From positions 1 through 64,000 of the forward strand of contig JAGAPK010000060.1 in NCBI GenBank assembly GCA_017623295.1: a stretch of DNA of 64,000 bases, written 5' to 3'. Below, piece after piece: positions 46,355 through 56,053 of the stretch (position 1 is the first letter of the stretch; each line of letters opens with the position of its first letter). A model generated the notes under the pieces. That model saw only the letters and a list, made by a program, of their open reading frames with translations. It ran no database searches and had not been told where the DNA came from. This DNA is from Lachnospiraceae bacterium. Lineage in GTDB: Bacteria > Bacillota > Clostridia > Lachnospirales > Lachnospiraceae. The position numbers and the translations under genes were made by a program.

Positions 46355-47166
46355 TTTGCAGAAAGGATTTAGAACTGCTTTTACAAAAGAAACTGTTTCT
46401 GTTTGATATTGATGGTACACTGGCGCTTGGTGATGAATTACTGGATGGAACCATACAACTGATTGACTACCTGAGAAAGAGTGGACGAACCGTTTTCTTC
46501 ACAACCAATAATTCTACCAAAAGCCGGGAAGATTATGTAGAATATTTTGCAAAGCATGGTATGCAGGTAGAAAAGGAAGAAGTTCTGACAGCCGGCATAT
46601 TGACTTTGCTTTTTTGTAAGGAAAATTTAGAGCAGAAAAAGATTTTTCTAATGGGTACGCCTTCGTTGAAAAAGGAAATGGAAAAAGCCGGATTGCTTAT
46701 TACAGAACATTACGAAGAGGATGTGGACTGTGTGGTGGCGGCTTTTGATACCACACTTAGCTTTCAGAAGCTGGAAGATGCAAGCAGACTTCTAAGTACC
46801 AAAGAAGTGATGTTTCTGGCATCGAACCCGGATTTATGCTGTCCGACCGGTTTTGGGGCTGTGCCGGATTGCGGTTCCATCTGTGCTATGTTAAAAAATG
46901 CCACAGGACGGGAACCGAAATATTTGGGAAAACCATATCCTGATATCGTAAATCAGTGTCGGAAGATGTCCGGCATTTCCGCGCAGGAAACTGTGCTTGT
47001 CGGCGATAGAATTTATACCGATATGGCATGTGCGGAGAATGCAGGAGTAGACGGAATCCTTGTGTTAAGCGGCGAAGCGACCAAGAAAGATGCACACGCC
47101 TGTGGACTTCAGATTCCTTATGTATTTCAGGATGTGCGGGAATTATATCAATATTTATCTTCATAA
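46351..47166 (+). CDS. HAD-IIA (NagD-like) phosphatase
   Basis: Haloacid dehalogenase-type phosphatase of 271 residues. Motif I is FLFDIDGTLALGD, motif II FFTTNNSTKS, and the late GDRIYTDMACAENAGVDGILVLSGEA is typical of the HAD-IIA/NagD group. Its overlap with ugpQ suggests it removes phosphate from glycerol phosphate or a related product of that pathway, by context. The substrate range of this group is broad. Confidence 0.88.
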   Translation: MICRKDLELLLQKKLFLFDIDGTLALGDELLDGTIQLIDYLRKSGRTVFFTTNNSTKSREDYVEYFAKHGMQVEKEEVLTAGILTLLFCKENLEQKKIFLMGTPSLKKEMEKAGLLITEHYEEDVDCVVAAFDTTLSFQKLEDASRLLSTKEVMFLASNPDLCCPTGFGAVPDCGSICAMLKNATGREPKYLGKPYPDIVNQCRKMSGISAQETVLVGDRIYTDMACAENAGVDGILVLSGEATKKDAHACGLQIPYVFQDVRELYQYLSS

Positions 47167-47167
47167 A

Positions 47168-47293
47168 CGTTATACCTTCACGATTCCGGCGAACTACGGA
47201 GCAGAGAATCTGGAAGCATTACTGGATGAGAACGGCTACTGTGGCTTCATGTATCTGTTAAGTGTGTTTGGTGGAAGTGAGATTGCAGAATAA
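47168..47293 (+). pseudogene. Probable C-terminal gene fragment
   Basis: Immediately after the HAD stop, a frame without an initiation codon reads YTFTIPANYGAENLEALLDE and on to a stop at 47293. The composition is protein-like rather than random. No upstream part exists, since the frame runs back into the phosphatase in a different phase. I do not recognise the parent protein. Confidence 0.35.
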
Positions 47294-47340
47294 GTAATAC
47301 GATAAAAAACACAAAATAAAACGGCTAAGAGTAAAATGAA

Positions 47341-47377
47341 AAAAGGAGATAGCGGGAACTATCTTCTTTTTTTGTTG
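47341..47377 (+). terminator. Terminator of the ugp operon
   Basis: AAAAGGAGATAG pairs with CTATCTTCTTTT around CGGGAA and continues into T residues. Confidence 0.88.
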
Positions 47378-47441
47378 CGTTTGTTGTAAATGCATTGTTA
47401 TTATACAAAAGCAAGAAATAAAATATATATGTAAAATATAG

Positions 47442-47470
47442 TTGACAAATGCAAAAGACGGTAATATACT
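47442..47470 (+). promoter_or_regulatory. Promoter of the XRE gene
   Basis: TTGACA (47442-47447), 17 bases, TATACT (47465-47470). Confidence 0.85.
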
Positions 47471-47499
47471 AAGACTATAAGAACGAAAGGAGTCAGCAT

Positions 47500-47709
47500 A
47501 TGAAGAACTTGAAAATGAAATTTGCCAGAATTGAACAGGATATTTCGCAGATTGAACTGGCAAACAGAATTGGTGTAACTAGGCAGACTATCGGTATGAT
47601 AGAGGCTGGTGATTATAATCCGTCATTGAAATTATGCATTGCGATTTGCAAAGAACTTGGTAAAACATTGGATGATTTATTCTGGGAGGAAGATAGTAAT
47701 GAGAAATAG
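47500..47709 (+). CDS. XRE-family helix-turn-helix regulator
   Basis: DNA-binding protein of 69 residues, all of it a single Cro/CI-type domain (DISQIELANRIGVTRQTIGMIEAGDYNPSLKLC). AAAGGAG precedes the ATG. It overlaps the next gene by 11 bases, forming a regulator/membrane-protein pair often seen in Lachnospiraceae. Confidence 0.92.
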   Translation: MKNLKMKFARIEQDISQIELANRIGVTRQTIGMIEAGDYNPSLKLCIAICKELGKTLDDLFWEEDSNEK

Positions 47710-48169
47710 GAAAAGCAATTTGGATGAGATGCAGGAACAGAAATTATTACAGGTAGAGAAAAATGGCATGTGGCTGGCGTTCTGGGGCCTGCTAATTGCT
47801 ATGGTAGTGCAAATGATGATTTATGGTTTTGATGTAAAAGAACAGCTTATCGGTGAGTGGGTTGTATTTATGTGTCTGGCACTTTATATGATTATAGGTT
47901 GTATGCGAATTGGTGTCTGGGACAGAAGAATGAAAGCAGATGCTAAGACAAACTTTCTGGTCAGTTTACTTGCCGGTGTTGTAACAGGTGTGATACTGGC
48001 AATCATCAATTATCGTTCTTATCAGATGATAGAAGGTGCGATTGCAACATTTGTTATCAATGTGATTGTTGTATTTGTAATGTGCTTTGTTGGCTTGACT
48101 TTTGTGTCACACCTTTATAAGAAAAGACTGGCAAAGCTTGAACAGGAAGTTGAGGACGAAGAGGAATAA
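47699..48169 (+). CDS. Four-helix membrane protein paired with XRE
   Basis: Integral membrane protein of 156 residues with four predicted helices and charged ends (KKRLAKLEQEVEDEEE at the C-terminus). It resembles the DUF6773-type proteins encoded after small XRE regulators; I am not certain of the family. Translation starts at the ATG at 47699 behind GGGAGGA, inside the regulator gene. Function unknown. Confidence 0.75.
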   Translation: MRNRKSNLDEMQEQKLLQVEKNGMWLAFWGLLIAMVVQMMIYGFDVKEQLIGEWVVFMCLALYMIIGCMRIGVWDRRMKADAKTNFLVSLLAGVVTGVILAIINYRSYQMIEGAIATFVINVIVVFVMCFVGLTFVSHLYKKRLAKLEQEVEDEEE

Positions 48170-48183
48170 TTATGGTATCTTAA

Positions 48184-48222
48184 AGCAAACCGGAAAGTAA
48201 TAAACTTTTCGGTTTGTTTTTT
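48184..48222 (+). terminator. Terminator of the XRE/membrane-protein pair
   Basis: AAGCAAACCG and AAAGT pair with AACTTTT and CGGTTTG, followed by six T residues. Confidence 0.88.
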
Positions 48223-48246
48223 CGCTTTTTTTCGTACATACCTATG

Positions 48247-48275
48247 TTGATTATAACACCTTTTTTTGATATAAT
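48247..48275 (+). promoter_or_regulatory. Promoter of the phosphorelay operon
   Basis: TTGATT (48247-48252), 17 bases, TATAAT (48270-48275), 50 bases before the first kinase gene. Confidence 0.8.
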
Positions 48276-48324
48276 TTTTTAAATATGTTTTAAAAGCAGA
48301 CACGAAGGAAAAGAGGAAAATCAG

Positions 48325-51300
48325 ATGAAGCGAAATGCAATGAATTATATTAAGCAAATAATACAAGTGCTTTTTTTTGCAGTTATTTTATTTGTTATAT
48401 TAGGAGAACTTTTTTTACCTTCGGAAAATAAAACGACTTATGAAAGCAACCTTTTTGAAGCAGAGTGGTCACAGGTTCTGGAAGATGGAAGCCGCATACC
48501 GATTTCCGTTCCGGGACAGGCAGATGTTGAAAAAGGTGAATGGCTGGCAATTGAAACGGTATTGCCGACCGATTTGTCTGATCGTGATTGGTTATGTGTC
48601 CGTAGCTCACAGCAGGATATGAAAATCTATGTGGATGGGGAATTACGAGAGAATTATACAACGGAGAATTCAAGACCTTTTGGCAAAAATAGTGTAAGTG
48701 CTTATGTATTTATAGATTTGTTAGAAGAAGATGGCGGCAAAGTAATGACAGTGGAAACGAAATCTTTTTCTATTTATTCCGGTGTAATAAATGAATTTTA
48801 TTATGGGGATCGTATGTCTATATGGGTACATATTATTAAAGAAACCGGTCTGACGATTATTCTGGCATTTTCTCTAATGCTTTTTGCGATTGTCTGCATG
48901 ATTTGTAGTGTTCTTTTATCCGTGCAGTATAAAAAAGTGAATCAGTTAGGATTTCTGGGCGCAGGTATCTTTTTATCAGCGGCATGGCTTGTTATGGAAT
49001 CACGATTGCGCCAGTTATTGTTTCCGAATCTTTCGGTAGTAGGAAGTGTTGCATTTATGCTGTTGATGCTGCTGCCATTTCCTTTTGTTTTGTATATCAA
49101 TGAAATCCAGAAAAGAAGATATCAGAAGCTATATGTGGCATTAGATGTGGTAATGTTTATAAATATGGCGGTATGTGTTATTTTACAGATTACTAATTGC
49201 AAAGATTTTCTGGAAACCATGTTTGCGATACATGGCATGATTGTAATTGCTATTGTAGTTATGATGATTACACTTATATTAGATTATAGAAGAGGATATT
49301 GGAAGGAATATGAAGCCGTTGCAATTGGTTTTCTGGGATTGACCTTCAGCGGAATAGCAGAACTTGTATTAGCCTATATGAAAAAACAGTCTATGTCAGG
49401 AATTGCTTTAAGTATTGGACTGTTATTCTTAATGGCAATGGCATTTACCAAAACCGGTCAGGAAGTATTGGAGAACGAGAAAAAGAAAGAAAAGGCGCTT
49501 TCTGCAAGTGCTTCCAAAGCAAGCTTCCTTGCTAATATGTCTCACGAAATTCGTACGCCAATTAATAGCGTAATTGGTATGAATGAGATGATTTTAAGGG
49601 AATGTACAGAACCTGAAATTAAAGAATATGCTTATAACATTCAAAGTTCCAGTAGAATTTTGCTTGGACTGGTAAATGATATCTTAGATTTTTCCAAGAT
49701 TGAGGCAGGACAACTGCAGATTGTAGAGGGGCAGTATAATCCGACGGATTTGTTCCGCGATATTATTAAAGAACTGCGAAACCGTGCAGATAAGAAACAT
49801 CTGAGCATTCGTTTACAGATTGATAAAGAATTACCATCGGGATTGATTGGTGATGAAATCAGAATCCGTCAGATTCTTTTAAATCTGATTTCTAATGCTG
49901 TGAAATTTACTACCGAAGGTACAATAACATTCAGTGTACAGGGGATTAAAAATGATGACGGTACTTTTGTTCTGAAAATGTCAGTGGCAGATACCGGTAT
50001 CGGAATCCGCAAAGAGGATATTCCGAAGTTGTTCAGCAGCTTTACCAAGCTGGAGGACTATCGTTATATTTCTGTTGAAGGAAGTGGAATTGGTTTAAAT
50101 ATTGTAAAACATCTGGTAGACAGAATGCATGGTGATATGGTGGTACATAGTGCGCCGGAGAAGGGTTCTCTATTCACCATAAGTATTCCACAACAGGTAG
50201 TTGACGAAAAGCCTATTGGCGATTTGACTAAGGGAGTCAAAGAGGCAGAAGGAAGAAAAGCCTATAAAGAGTTATTTACAGCACCGGAGGCGAAGATTCT
50301 GGTGGTAGATGACAATACCATGAATTTGCAGGTAGTAAAAGGTTTGTTGAAAAAGACAAAGGTGCAGATTGATACAGTAGAGGGTGGCAGTGAATGTCTG
50401 GAGATATGTGCGGAAAAAGCATATGATTTAATTTTGATGGATCATATGATGCCGGAACCGGATGGAATTGAAACACTTCACTTGTTGCGCGAGAAAACGG
50501 ATAATCCGAATGCTAAGATACCGATTATTGCTTTAACTGCCAATGCCGTTTCAGGAGTGAAGGAACTGTACTTATCAGAAGGCTTCGAGGATTACCTGTC
50601 AAAACCGATTGTTCCGGAAGAACTGGAGGGTATGTTAATCAAGTATTTGCCGGATGAGCTGGTTATCAAAGAGCAGGTACTGATAGAGAAGAATGAACCG
50701 GAAAGCAAATCGGCTAAGCAGGAAGAAGTACAATCCGAGGTCAAAGAAGAACAGAAGCCGGAGGAACAAAAAGTAGAAGAACAAAGTACGGAAGCGGATA
50801 AGCCTGCAGTTGATGAAATTGATATGGTAAAAGGCATGACTTATTGTGCAAATGATAAGGATATGTATTATGAACTCCTGCAGATGTTCTGTGACCAGAA
50901 TGTTATCAATACAGGAAAACTGGAGAAATATTACGAAGAGAAGAATTGGAAAGATTTTTCTGTTCTGACACATGCCATTAAGAGTACCTCTCTTGGAATT
51001 GGTGCGGCTGTTTTCTCAGAGATGGCAAAACAGCAGGAATTTGCGGGCAAAGAAAATCGTGAGGATTTTATTCTGGAAACAAGAGATGAGTTTATGAATT
51101 CTTATCGTATTGTGAAAGAGAAAATACAGAGTATTTTGCGGGAAGCCGGTGCTTTGAAAGAGGAAGTGGCAGAAGCGCCAATGCCGGACAATGCGGAAAT
51201 AAGTTTTGCTGAATATGAGAGTTTGTTAGAGAAAGTGCAAGACTTTGAAATGAATGAAGTTATTAAGCAGATAGATGGAATGCTTGATAAAACGGATGAA

Positions 51301-51417
51301 AAGGAAAAAGAGGTTCTAAACAGTATCAAGCATGCGGTAGAAGAATTTGATTATGATACCGCAGAAAAGGTGCTGAGTGATTGGATGCAGGACATGCGCA
51401 CTAAGAAGGGCGAATGA
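48325..51417 (+). CDS. Hybrid sensor histidine kinase with receiver and Hpt domains
   Basis: Membrane kinase of 1030 residues. After one N-terminal helix (about 10-28) comes an extracellular beta-rich sensor to about 165, then about seven membrane helices, a HisKA domain with H407 in [12 protein letters not shown], an ATPase domain, a receiver domain with D706 in LILMDHMMPEPDG, a Glu/Lys-rich linker, and an Hpt domain with H883 in VLTHAIKST. A further helical segment follows. The layout suggests a complete phosphorelay in one chain. It is 1 base before the HD-GYP regulator gene. Confidence 0.9.
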   Translation: MKRNAMNYIKQIIQVLFFAVILFVILGELFLPSENKTTYESNLFEAEWSQVLEDGSRIPISVPGQADVEKGEWLAIETVLPTDLSDRDWLCVRSSQQDMKIYVDGELRENYTTENSRPFGKNSVSAYVFIDLLEEDGGKVMTVETKSFSIYSGVINEFYYGDRMSIWVHIIKETGLTIILAFSLMLFAIVCMICSVLLSVQYKKVNQLGFLGAGIFLSAAWLVMESRLRQLLFPNLSVVGSVAFMLLMLLPFPFVLYINEIQKRRYQKLYVALDVVMFINMAVCVILQITNCKDFLETMFAIHGMIVIAIVVMMITLILDYRRGYWKEYEAVAIGFLGLTFSGIAELVLAYMKKQSMSGIALSIGLLFLMAMAFTKTGQEVLENEKKKEKALSASASKASFLANMSHEIRTPINSVIGMNEMILRECTEPEIKEYAYNIQSSSRILLGLVNDILDFSKIEAGQLQIVEGQYNPTDLFRDIIKELRNRADKKHLSIRLQIDKELPSGLIGDEIRIRQILLNLISNAVKFTTEGTITFSVQGIKNDDGTFVLKMSVADTGIGIRKEDIPKLFSSFTKLEDYRYISVEGSGIGLNIVKHLVDRMHGDMVVHSAPEKGSLFTISIPQQVVDEKPIGDLTKGVKEAEGRKAYKELFTAPEAKILVVDDNTMNLQVVKGLLKKTKVQIDTVEGGSECLEICAEKAYDLILMDHMMPEPDGIETLHLLREKTDNPNAKIPIIALTANAVSGVKELYLSEGFEDYLSKPIVPEELEGMLIKYLPDELVIKEQVLIEKNEPESKSAKQEEVQSEVKEEQKPEEQKVEEQSTEADKPAVDEIDMVKGMTYCANDKDMYYELLQMFCDQNVINTGKLEKYYEEKNWKDFSVLTHAIKSTSLGIGAAVFSEMAKQQEFAGKENREDFILETRDEFMNSYRIVKEKIQSILREAGALKEEVAEAPMPDNAEISFAEYESLLEKVQDFEMNEVIKQIDGMLDKTDEKEKEVLNSIKHAVEEFDYDTAEKVLSDWMQDMRTKKGE

Positions 51418-51418
51418 T

Positions 51419-52465
51419 ATGAAAAAAATTATTTTGGTAGTAGATGATGACAAGACGAATTTAATGATAGCGCAGCGAGTTTTGTCTGATGAATATCGTG
51501 TTGCAGCGGTTAATTCGGGTGAATTATGTTTTCACTATTTGGAAAGAAATTGTCCTGAATTGATTCTTCTCGATATTCAGATGCCGGGAATGGATGGCTT
51601 TGAAGTAATGGAAAAGCTGAAACAGCATGAGGAATGGTGTCGTATTCCGGTTATTTTCTTAACGGCGGATAGAAGTGAAGAAACAGAGGAGAAGTGTTTC
51701 CGTGTTGGAGCCGTAGACTATATTGGTAAGCCTTTTGTTCCTGCAATTATGATACAAAGAGTTCGCAAAACATTAGAACTGGAAGATTACCGTAAGAGTC
51801 TGGAGCAGATGGTAGAGAAACAGCTGCAGAGAATTACACAGCTTCAGCAGGACATTATCTTCACAATGGCGAACCTCATCGAAAGTCGAGATGGTACAAC
51901 TGGTGAACATGTCAGAAGAACCAGTATTTATACCGATATGTTGATTCGCCGCATGAAACAGCAGAATATTTATACAGAGGAACTGACAGCAGAATTTGTT
52001 GATTATATGCATAAAGCAGCGCCTATGCACGATATCGGTAAGATTACCGTTTCTGATATCGTATTGCAGAAGCCGGGGAAATTAACAGACGAAGAGTATA
52101 CGATGATTAAAAATCATACGGTAGCCGGTGGCAAAATGATTCGGGAAAATATGAGCAGTCTTGTAGAACCGGAATTCATCGATATTGCCTATGATGTAGC
52201 AACTTATCATCATGAAAAATGGAATGGAAAAGGTTATCCGGAAGGAAAATCCGGGACCGATATTCCGCTTGCTGCAAGAATTCTTGCAGTTACAGACGTA
52301 TTTGATGCACTTGTATCCAAACGTCAGTATAAAGCGGGAATGACTTTGGAGCAGGCTTTTGAGATTATGGCAAAAGACCGAGGAGAGAGTTTTGAGCCGA
52401 TTATTTTAGATACCTTTTTCGAAATGGGAGAAGAACTTACCGAAGTCATGAAAGAGATGGAATAA
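51419..52465 (+). CDS. Response regulator with HD-GYP domain
   Basis: Protein of 348 residues: receiver domain ([10 protein letters not shown], phospho-acceptor D52 in [11 protein letters not shown]), coiled linker, then an HD-GYP domain with [19 protein letters not shown] and [18 protein letters not shown] enzymes degrade cyclic di-GMP, so the phosphorelay probably lowers this messenger. The ATG at 51419 is chosen over an ATG 14 codons upstream because receiver domains start at KKIILVVDD. It lies between the two hybrid kinase genes. Confidence 0.92.
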   Translation: MKKIILVVDDDKTNLMIAQRVLSDEYRVAAVNSGELCFHYLERNCPELILLDIQMPGMDGFEVMEKLKQHEEWCRIPVIFLTADRSEETEEKCFRVGAVDYIGKPFVPAIMIQRVRKTLELEDYRKSLEQMVEKQLQRITQLQQDIIFTMANLIESRDGTTGEHVRRTSIYTDMLIRRMKQQNIYTEELTAEFVDYMHKAAPMHDIGKITVSDIVLQKPGKLTDEEYTMIKNHTVAGGKMIRENMSSLVEPEFIDIAYDVATYHHEKWNGKGYPEGKSGTDIPLAARILAVTDVFDALVSKRQYKAGMTLEQAFEIMAKDRGESFEPIILDTFFEMGEELTEVMKEME

Positions 52466-52475
52466 GGAGTGCGCG

Positions 52476-54599
52476 ATGGAGCAAAAGAAAAACGGATGGA
52501 TTCAGGCATTACAGGAAGATGTAATGCGTTTGGATAAAAAACTGGTACAGATGTTCAGCCTGTTGTTTGTCGTACTGGCGGTACTTATGAGTGTTGTCAA
52601 TCTGGTAGAAGGACACATTCAAATGACAAAAGTAACCGTATTAATGGCGATATGGATGTTAAGCAGTTTTGTTTTTTATAAAATCTGGAAAAACATATAT
52701 CAGCTTATTATTCAGGTAATGAGTTTTATATTTGCATTGCTGTTGTATTTTCTGGTAATGGGAGGAGATGAAGGTTCCAGTTTCACATGGATATTCCTGC
52801 TTCCACCCGCAGCATGTTACTTTGTTGGTATGTATGTTGGTGGTTTGCTGAGTGTAGCGATGGGAATTATCATGGCAGTTTACATGTGGTCTCCGTTGCA
52901 TGAATTGGGTTATACATATGAACAGGTGTACATTGTACGAATTCCGGTTGTATATCTGATTGAAGTTACGATGTGCCTGATTATTGAGTATCGGGCGTTG
53001 AATTATAGAAAGCAACAGGATATATTGTTGCAAAAGGCTGAGGCGGCGAATCATGCTAAGAGTGATTTCCTTGCTAATATGAGTCATGAAATCCGTACGC
53101 CGATGAATGCAATTCTTGGTATGTGTGAATTGGTATTAAATGAAGATTTAAGTGAGGAAGTACGTGAGAACTGCAATAACATTCATCTTTCCGGAAAGAA
53201 TCTATTGGGTATTATCAACGATTTGCTGGATTTTTCCAAAATTGAGGCCGGAAAAATGGAGATTGTTGAGGATACTTATCAGCTGTCATCTCTTTTAAAT
53301 GATGTTATTAATATGGCGATGGCACGAATGGGAAATAAAGGAATTGAATTTCTGGTAGACTGTGATCCTAATATTCCGGACAAGTTATACGGTGATGAAA
53401 TTCGTATTCGCCAGATTATGGTAAATCTTCTGACAAATGCGATTAAGTTTACACGCGAAGGCGGTGTATTGTTCCAAATTCATGCAAGAGAAGAGCGTTA
53501 TGGAATTAACCTGATTATTAAAGTGACGGATAGTGGTATTGGTATTAAGAAAGAAAATCAGGAGAAGGTTTTCAGTAGTTTTAGTCAGGTAGATACCAAG
53601 AAAAATCGTGCGATTGAAGGTACCGGACTTGGTCTGCCGATTTCCAAGAAATTAACCCAGATGATGGGTGGTTTCATTCATGTGGAAAGTGAGTATGGCG
53701 TAGGAACAGAGTTTACAGTTGTAATTCCACAGAAGATTATTGACCCAACACCGATTGTAGAAATCAAAGACAAAGAGAAGTTACACGTGCTTGTTTACAT
53801 TCGTTTTCCGAAATTTGAGTATTCCTTTGTCGGTGAGAATTATCGGAATGTTATTCATAATATGGGAACTGGCTTTGATCTTGATTATAAGCTGTGTGAT
53901 ACTTTTGAAGAGGCCAGAGAAGAACTGGAACAGAAAGAATATACGCATCTGTTTATAGCAAGAGAAGAATATGCTGAGAATCAGGCTTATTTCAACCAGT
54001 TTATAAACAAAATGGATATTGCAGTGGTACAGAACCGAGATAACCGTATTCCGGTTGCAGAGGGAATTCGAAATGTTTATAAGCCATTTTATGTTTTATC
54101 CGTTGGTAACGCCATTAACCGCGTAAATGTTATAAATGATTTGGCACAGAAAAATATTAACAGAGGTCGATTTACTGCACCGGATGCCAAGATTCTGGTA
54201 GTAGATGATAATGCTATGAATCTGAAGGTTGCACTTGGACTTATGAAACCGTATCGAATGATGGTAAGAACGGCTGACAGCGGACAGGAAGCAATTGATT
54301 TGATGAAGCAGCAGCAGTTTGACATTGTATTTATGGATCACATGATGCCGGGCATGGATGGTGTGGAAACGGTTCATAAGATAAGAAGTTCTTCGAATCC
54401 ATATTTCCAGAATGTTCCAATTGTGGCTCTGACAGCTAATGCGGTTAACGGAGCAAGAGAGATGTTTTTGGAAGAAGGATTCCAGGATTTTGTTGCTAAG
54501 CCAATTGAAATCAGTGCTTTGGAACGTTCCTTGAGAAAATTTTTGCCGCGTGATTTGATAAAACATGAGGAAAGGGAGATACAGGATAATGAAAAATAG
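52476..54599 (+). CDS. Hybrid sensor histidine kinase with receiver domain
   Basis: Membrane kinase of 707 residues with about six helices in the first 170 residues and no large extracellular domain. HisKA has H204 in [12 protein letters not shown]; the ATPase domain shows [12 protein letters not shown]; the C-terminal receiver has D621 in [13 protein letters not shown]. No Hpt domain is present, unlike the first kinase. AAGGAG precedes the ATG, 10 bases after the HD-GYP gene. Confidence 0.92.
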   Translation: MEQKKNGWIQALQEDVMRLDKKLVQMFSLLFVVLAVLMSVVNLVEGHIQMTKVTVLMAIWMLSSFVFYKIWKNIYQLIIQVMSFIFALLLYFLVMGGDEGSSFTWIFLLPPAACYFVGMYVGGLLSVAMGIIMAVYMWSPLHELGYTYEQVYIVRIPVVYLIEVTMCLIIEYRALNYRKQQDILLQKAEAANHAKSDFLANMSHEIRTPMNAILGMCELVLNEDLSEEVRENCNNIHLSGKNLLGIINDLLDFSKIEAGKMEIVEDTYQLSSLLNDVINMAMARMGNKGIEFLVDCDPNIPDKLYGDEIRIRQIMVNLLTNAIKFTREGGVLFQIHAREERYGINLIIKVTDSGIGIKKENQEKVFSSFSQVDTKKNRAIEGTGLGLPISKKLTQMMGGFIHVESEYGVGTEFTVVIPQKIIDPTPIVEIKDKEKLHVLVYIRFPKFEYSFVGENYRNVIHNMGTGFDLDYKLCDTFEEAREELEQKEYTHLFIAREEYAENQAYFNQFINKMDIAVVQNRDNRIPVAEGIRNVYKPFYVLSVGNAINRVNVINDLAQKNINRGRFTAPDAKILVVDDNAMNLKVALGLMKPYRMMVRTADSGQEAIDLMKQQQFDIVFMDHMMPGMDGVETVHKIRSSSNPYFQNVPIVALTANAVNGAREMFLEEGFQDFVAKPIEISALERSLRKFLPRDLIKHEEREIQDNEK

Positions 54600-55440
54600 T
54601 ATGGTTATGGTATCAACAGACTGTGTATGCGATATTCCCAATTCCTATCAGAAAAAATACGGCATTAAAATGATGTATTATTATGTACAGACAGAAGAAG
54701 GGCGTTTTCAGGACATAAAAGAAGTCTCTTCTAATAATCTGTTAGAGTATTTGCGTGAAGGGAAAAAAGCATATAGCAGTTCGGCACCCAAAGAAGAGTA
54801 TGAAGAGTTTTTCCGCGCACTTAGAGCAAAGCATACTGGACCAGTTATACATATCTGTATGGCGCAGCATGTCAGTGTTGCTTATGAGGTGGCGAGTGAA
54901 GCAGCATTAAATTTTGAAGATGTTTATGTGGTTGATTCAGGGCATTTGTCCGGAGGAATGGCAATTTTAGTGCTGATGGCAGCAGATATGGCACAAAGAG
55001 GTGCATCCTACGAACTGATTATGGAAGAAATCAGAAGAATGCGGGAAAAGGTTTCTTCAAGCTTTAGTGTGGCATCCACTGAATCATTATATCGAAACGG
55101 AAGAATTAACAAAAAGATTTTTCAGATTTGTAATGCATTACTGTTACATCCTGTTTTAAATTTGCATGATAGCAAAATGGTTCCGTCATGGATTTGTATC
55201 GGAAAACAAAAGAGTTTTGCGAAAGCATATTTAAGATGGGCGTTACGAAAAAGGAAAAGTATTAATACGGAAATTGTTTTCCTCATTACGGCGGGATGTT
55301 CTTATGAGTTTCAGGAGTTTCTGAAAGAAGAAATGTTAAAAATTGTACCATTTAAAAAAGTGATTACCAATACAGCATCAGGCACTATTTGCTGTAACTG
55401 TGGAGATGGAGCATTTGGTGTATTATTTGTAAGAGAATAA
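54589..55440 (+). CDS. DegV-family fatty acid-binding protein
   Basis: Protein of 283 residues in the DegV fold, which binds long-chain fatty acids and, in the Fak system, presents them for phosphorylation. It shows [19 protein letters not shown] at the start, [32 protein letters not shown] and the C-terminal [12 protein letters not shown]. The start is the ATG at 54589 behind AAGGGAG; it overlaps the kinase gene by 11 bases. Translational coupling to a signalling operon is unusual for the family. Confidence 0.88.
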   Translation: MKNSMVMVSTDCVCDIPNSYQKKYGIKMMYYYVQTEEGRFQDIKEVSSNNLLEYLREGKKAYSSSAPKEEYEEFFRALRAKHTGPVIHICMAQHVSVAYEVASEAALNFEDVYVVDSGHLSGGMAILVLMAADMAQRGASYELIMEEIRRMREKVSSSFSVASTESLYRNGRINKKIFQICNALLLHPVLNLHDSKMVPSWICIGKQKSFAKAYLRWALRKRKSINTEIVFLITAGCSYEFQEFLKEEMLKIVPFKKVITNTASGTICCNCGDGAFGVLFVRE

Positions 55441-55512
55441 GTCACTTTTGGAAGAAAGCGTCATATGATAAAAGGAAAATGTATCTGCCATAAGTATGGC
55501 ATGGAGTTTTAG

Positions 55513-55995
55513 ATGGCGTATTCGAATTATGAACCGGTGACTGGCACTATTATGAATCTCTCCAGAGGGAACGACTGTTGTAGCCAAATGATGTCAGTTT
55601 ATACGGGAAATGGCATTGTTAATTTTATGATAGGTCCACAGACAAGAGTAATTGACAGCAGACAGTTGCGGCGAGGCATACAGGTGACAGCATTTTATGA
55701 TAATAGCCTCCCGGTTCCACTTATTTTTCCACCACAATATCAGGCTCAGATTGTAACCGTATTGGATGGCAACGAACAGGTTATGCTTTCAAGATTCGAT
55801 AGAAATCTTCTGGCAGAAGATGGTTCGCTGCAATTAAACATTGCAAGAAGCACTGTTGTAGAAACGATTAACGGGCAAAGCGTAAGCTGTCAGCTGGGTA
55901 ATCAGACATTGCTTGTTTATTATACGGTAACGACCAGAAGTATTCCACCACAGACTACACCGAGGAAGGTCGTTGTATTATGCGATAATGGGTAA
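55513..55995 (+). CDS. Unrecognised 160-residue protein
   Basis: I do not recognise this protein. It is beta-rich and soluble, with a di-Cys near residue 22 (GNDCCSQMMSVYTG), repeated Gln and Val, and the segment GPQTRVIDSRQLRRGIQVTAFYD, which reads like an OB-fold strand order. There is no signal peptide. A 7-bp hairpin TGCCATA/TATGGCA (55486-55501) sits directly before the ribosome site TGGAG and might mask it. Coding is supported by length, codon pattern and a plausible start. Confidence 0.7.
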   Translation: MAYSNYEPVTGTIMNLSRGNDCCSQMMSVYTGNGIVNFMIGPQTRVIDSRQLRRGIQVTAFYDNSLPVPLIFPPQYQAQIVTVLDGNEQVMLSRFDRNLLAEDGSLQLNIARSTVVETINGQSVSCQLGNQTLLVYYTVTTRSIPPQTTPRKVVVLCDNG

Positions 55996-56053
55996 GGGAA
56001 TACAGGATAAAATAGTACAAAAGTATAAATTTGAAATACAGGAAGGGATATAA

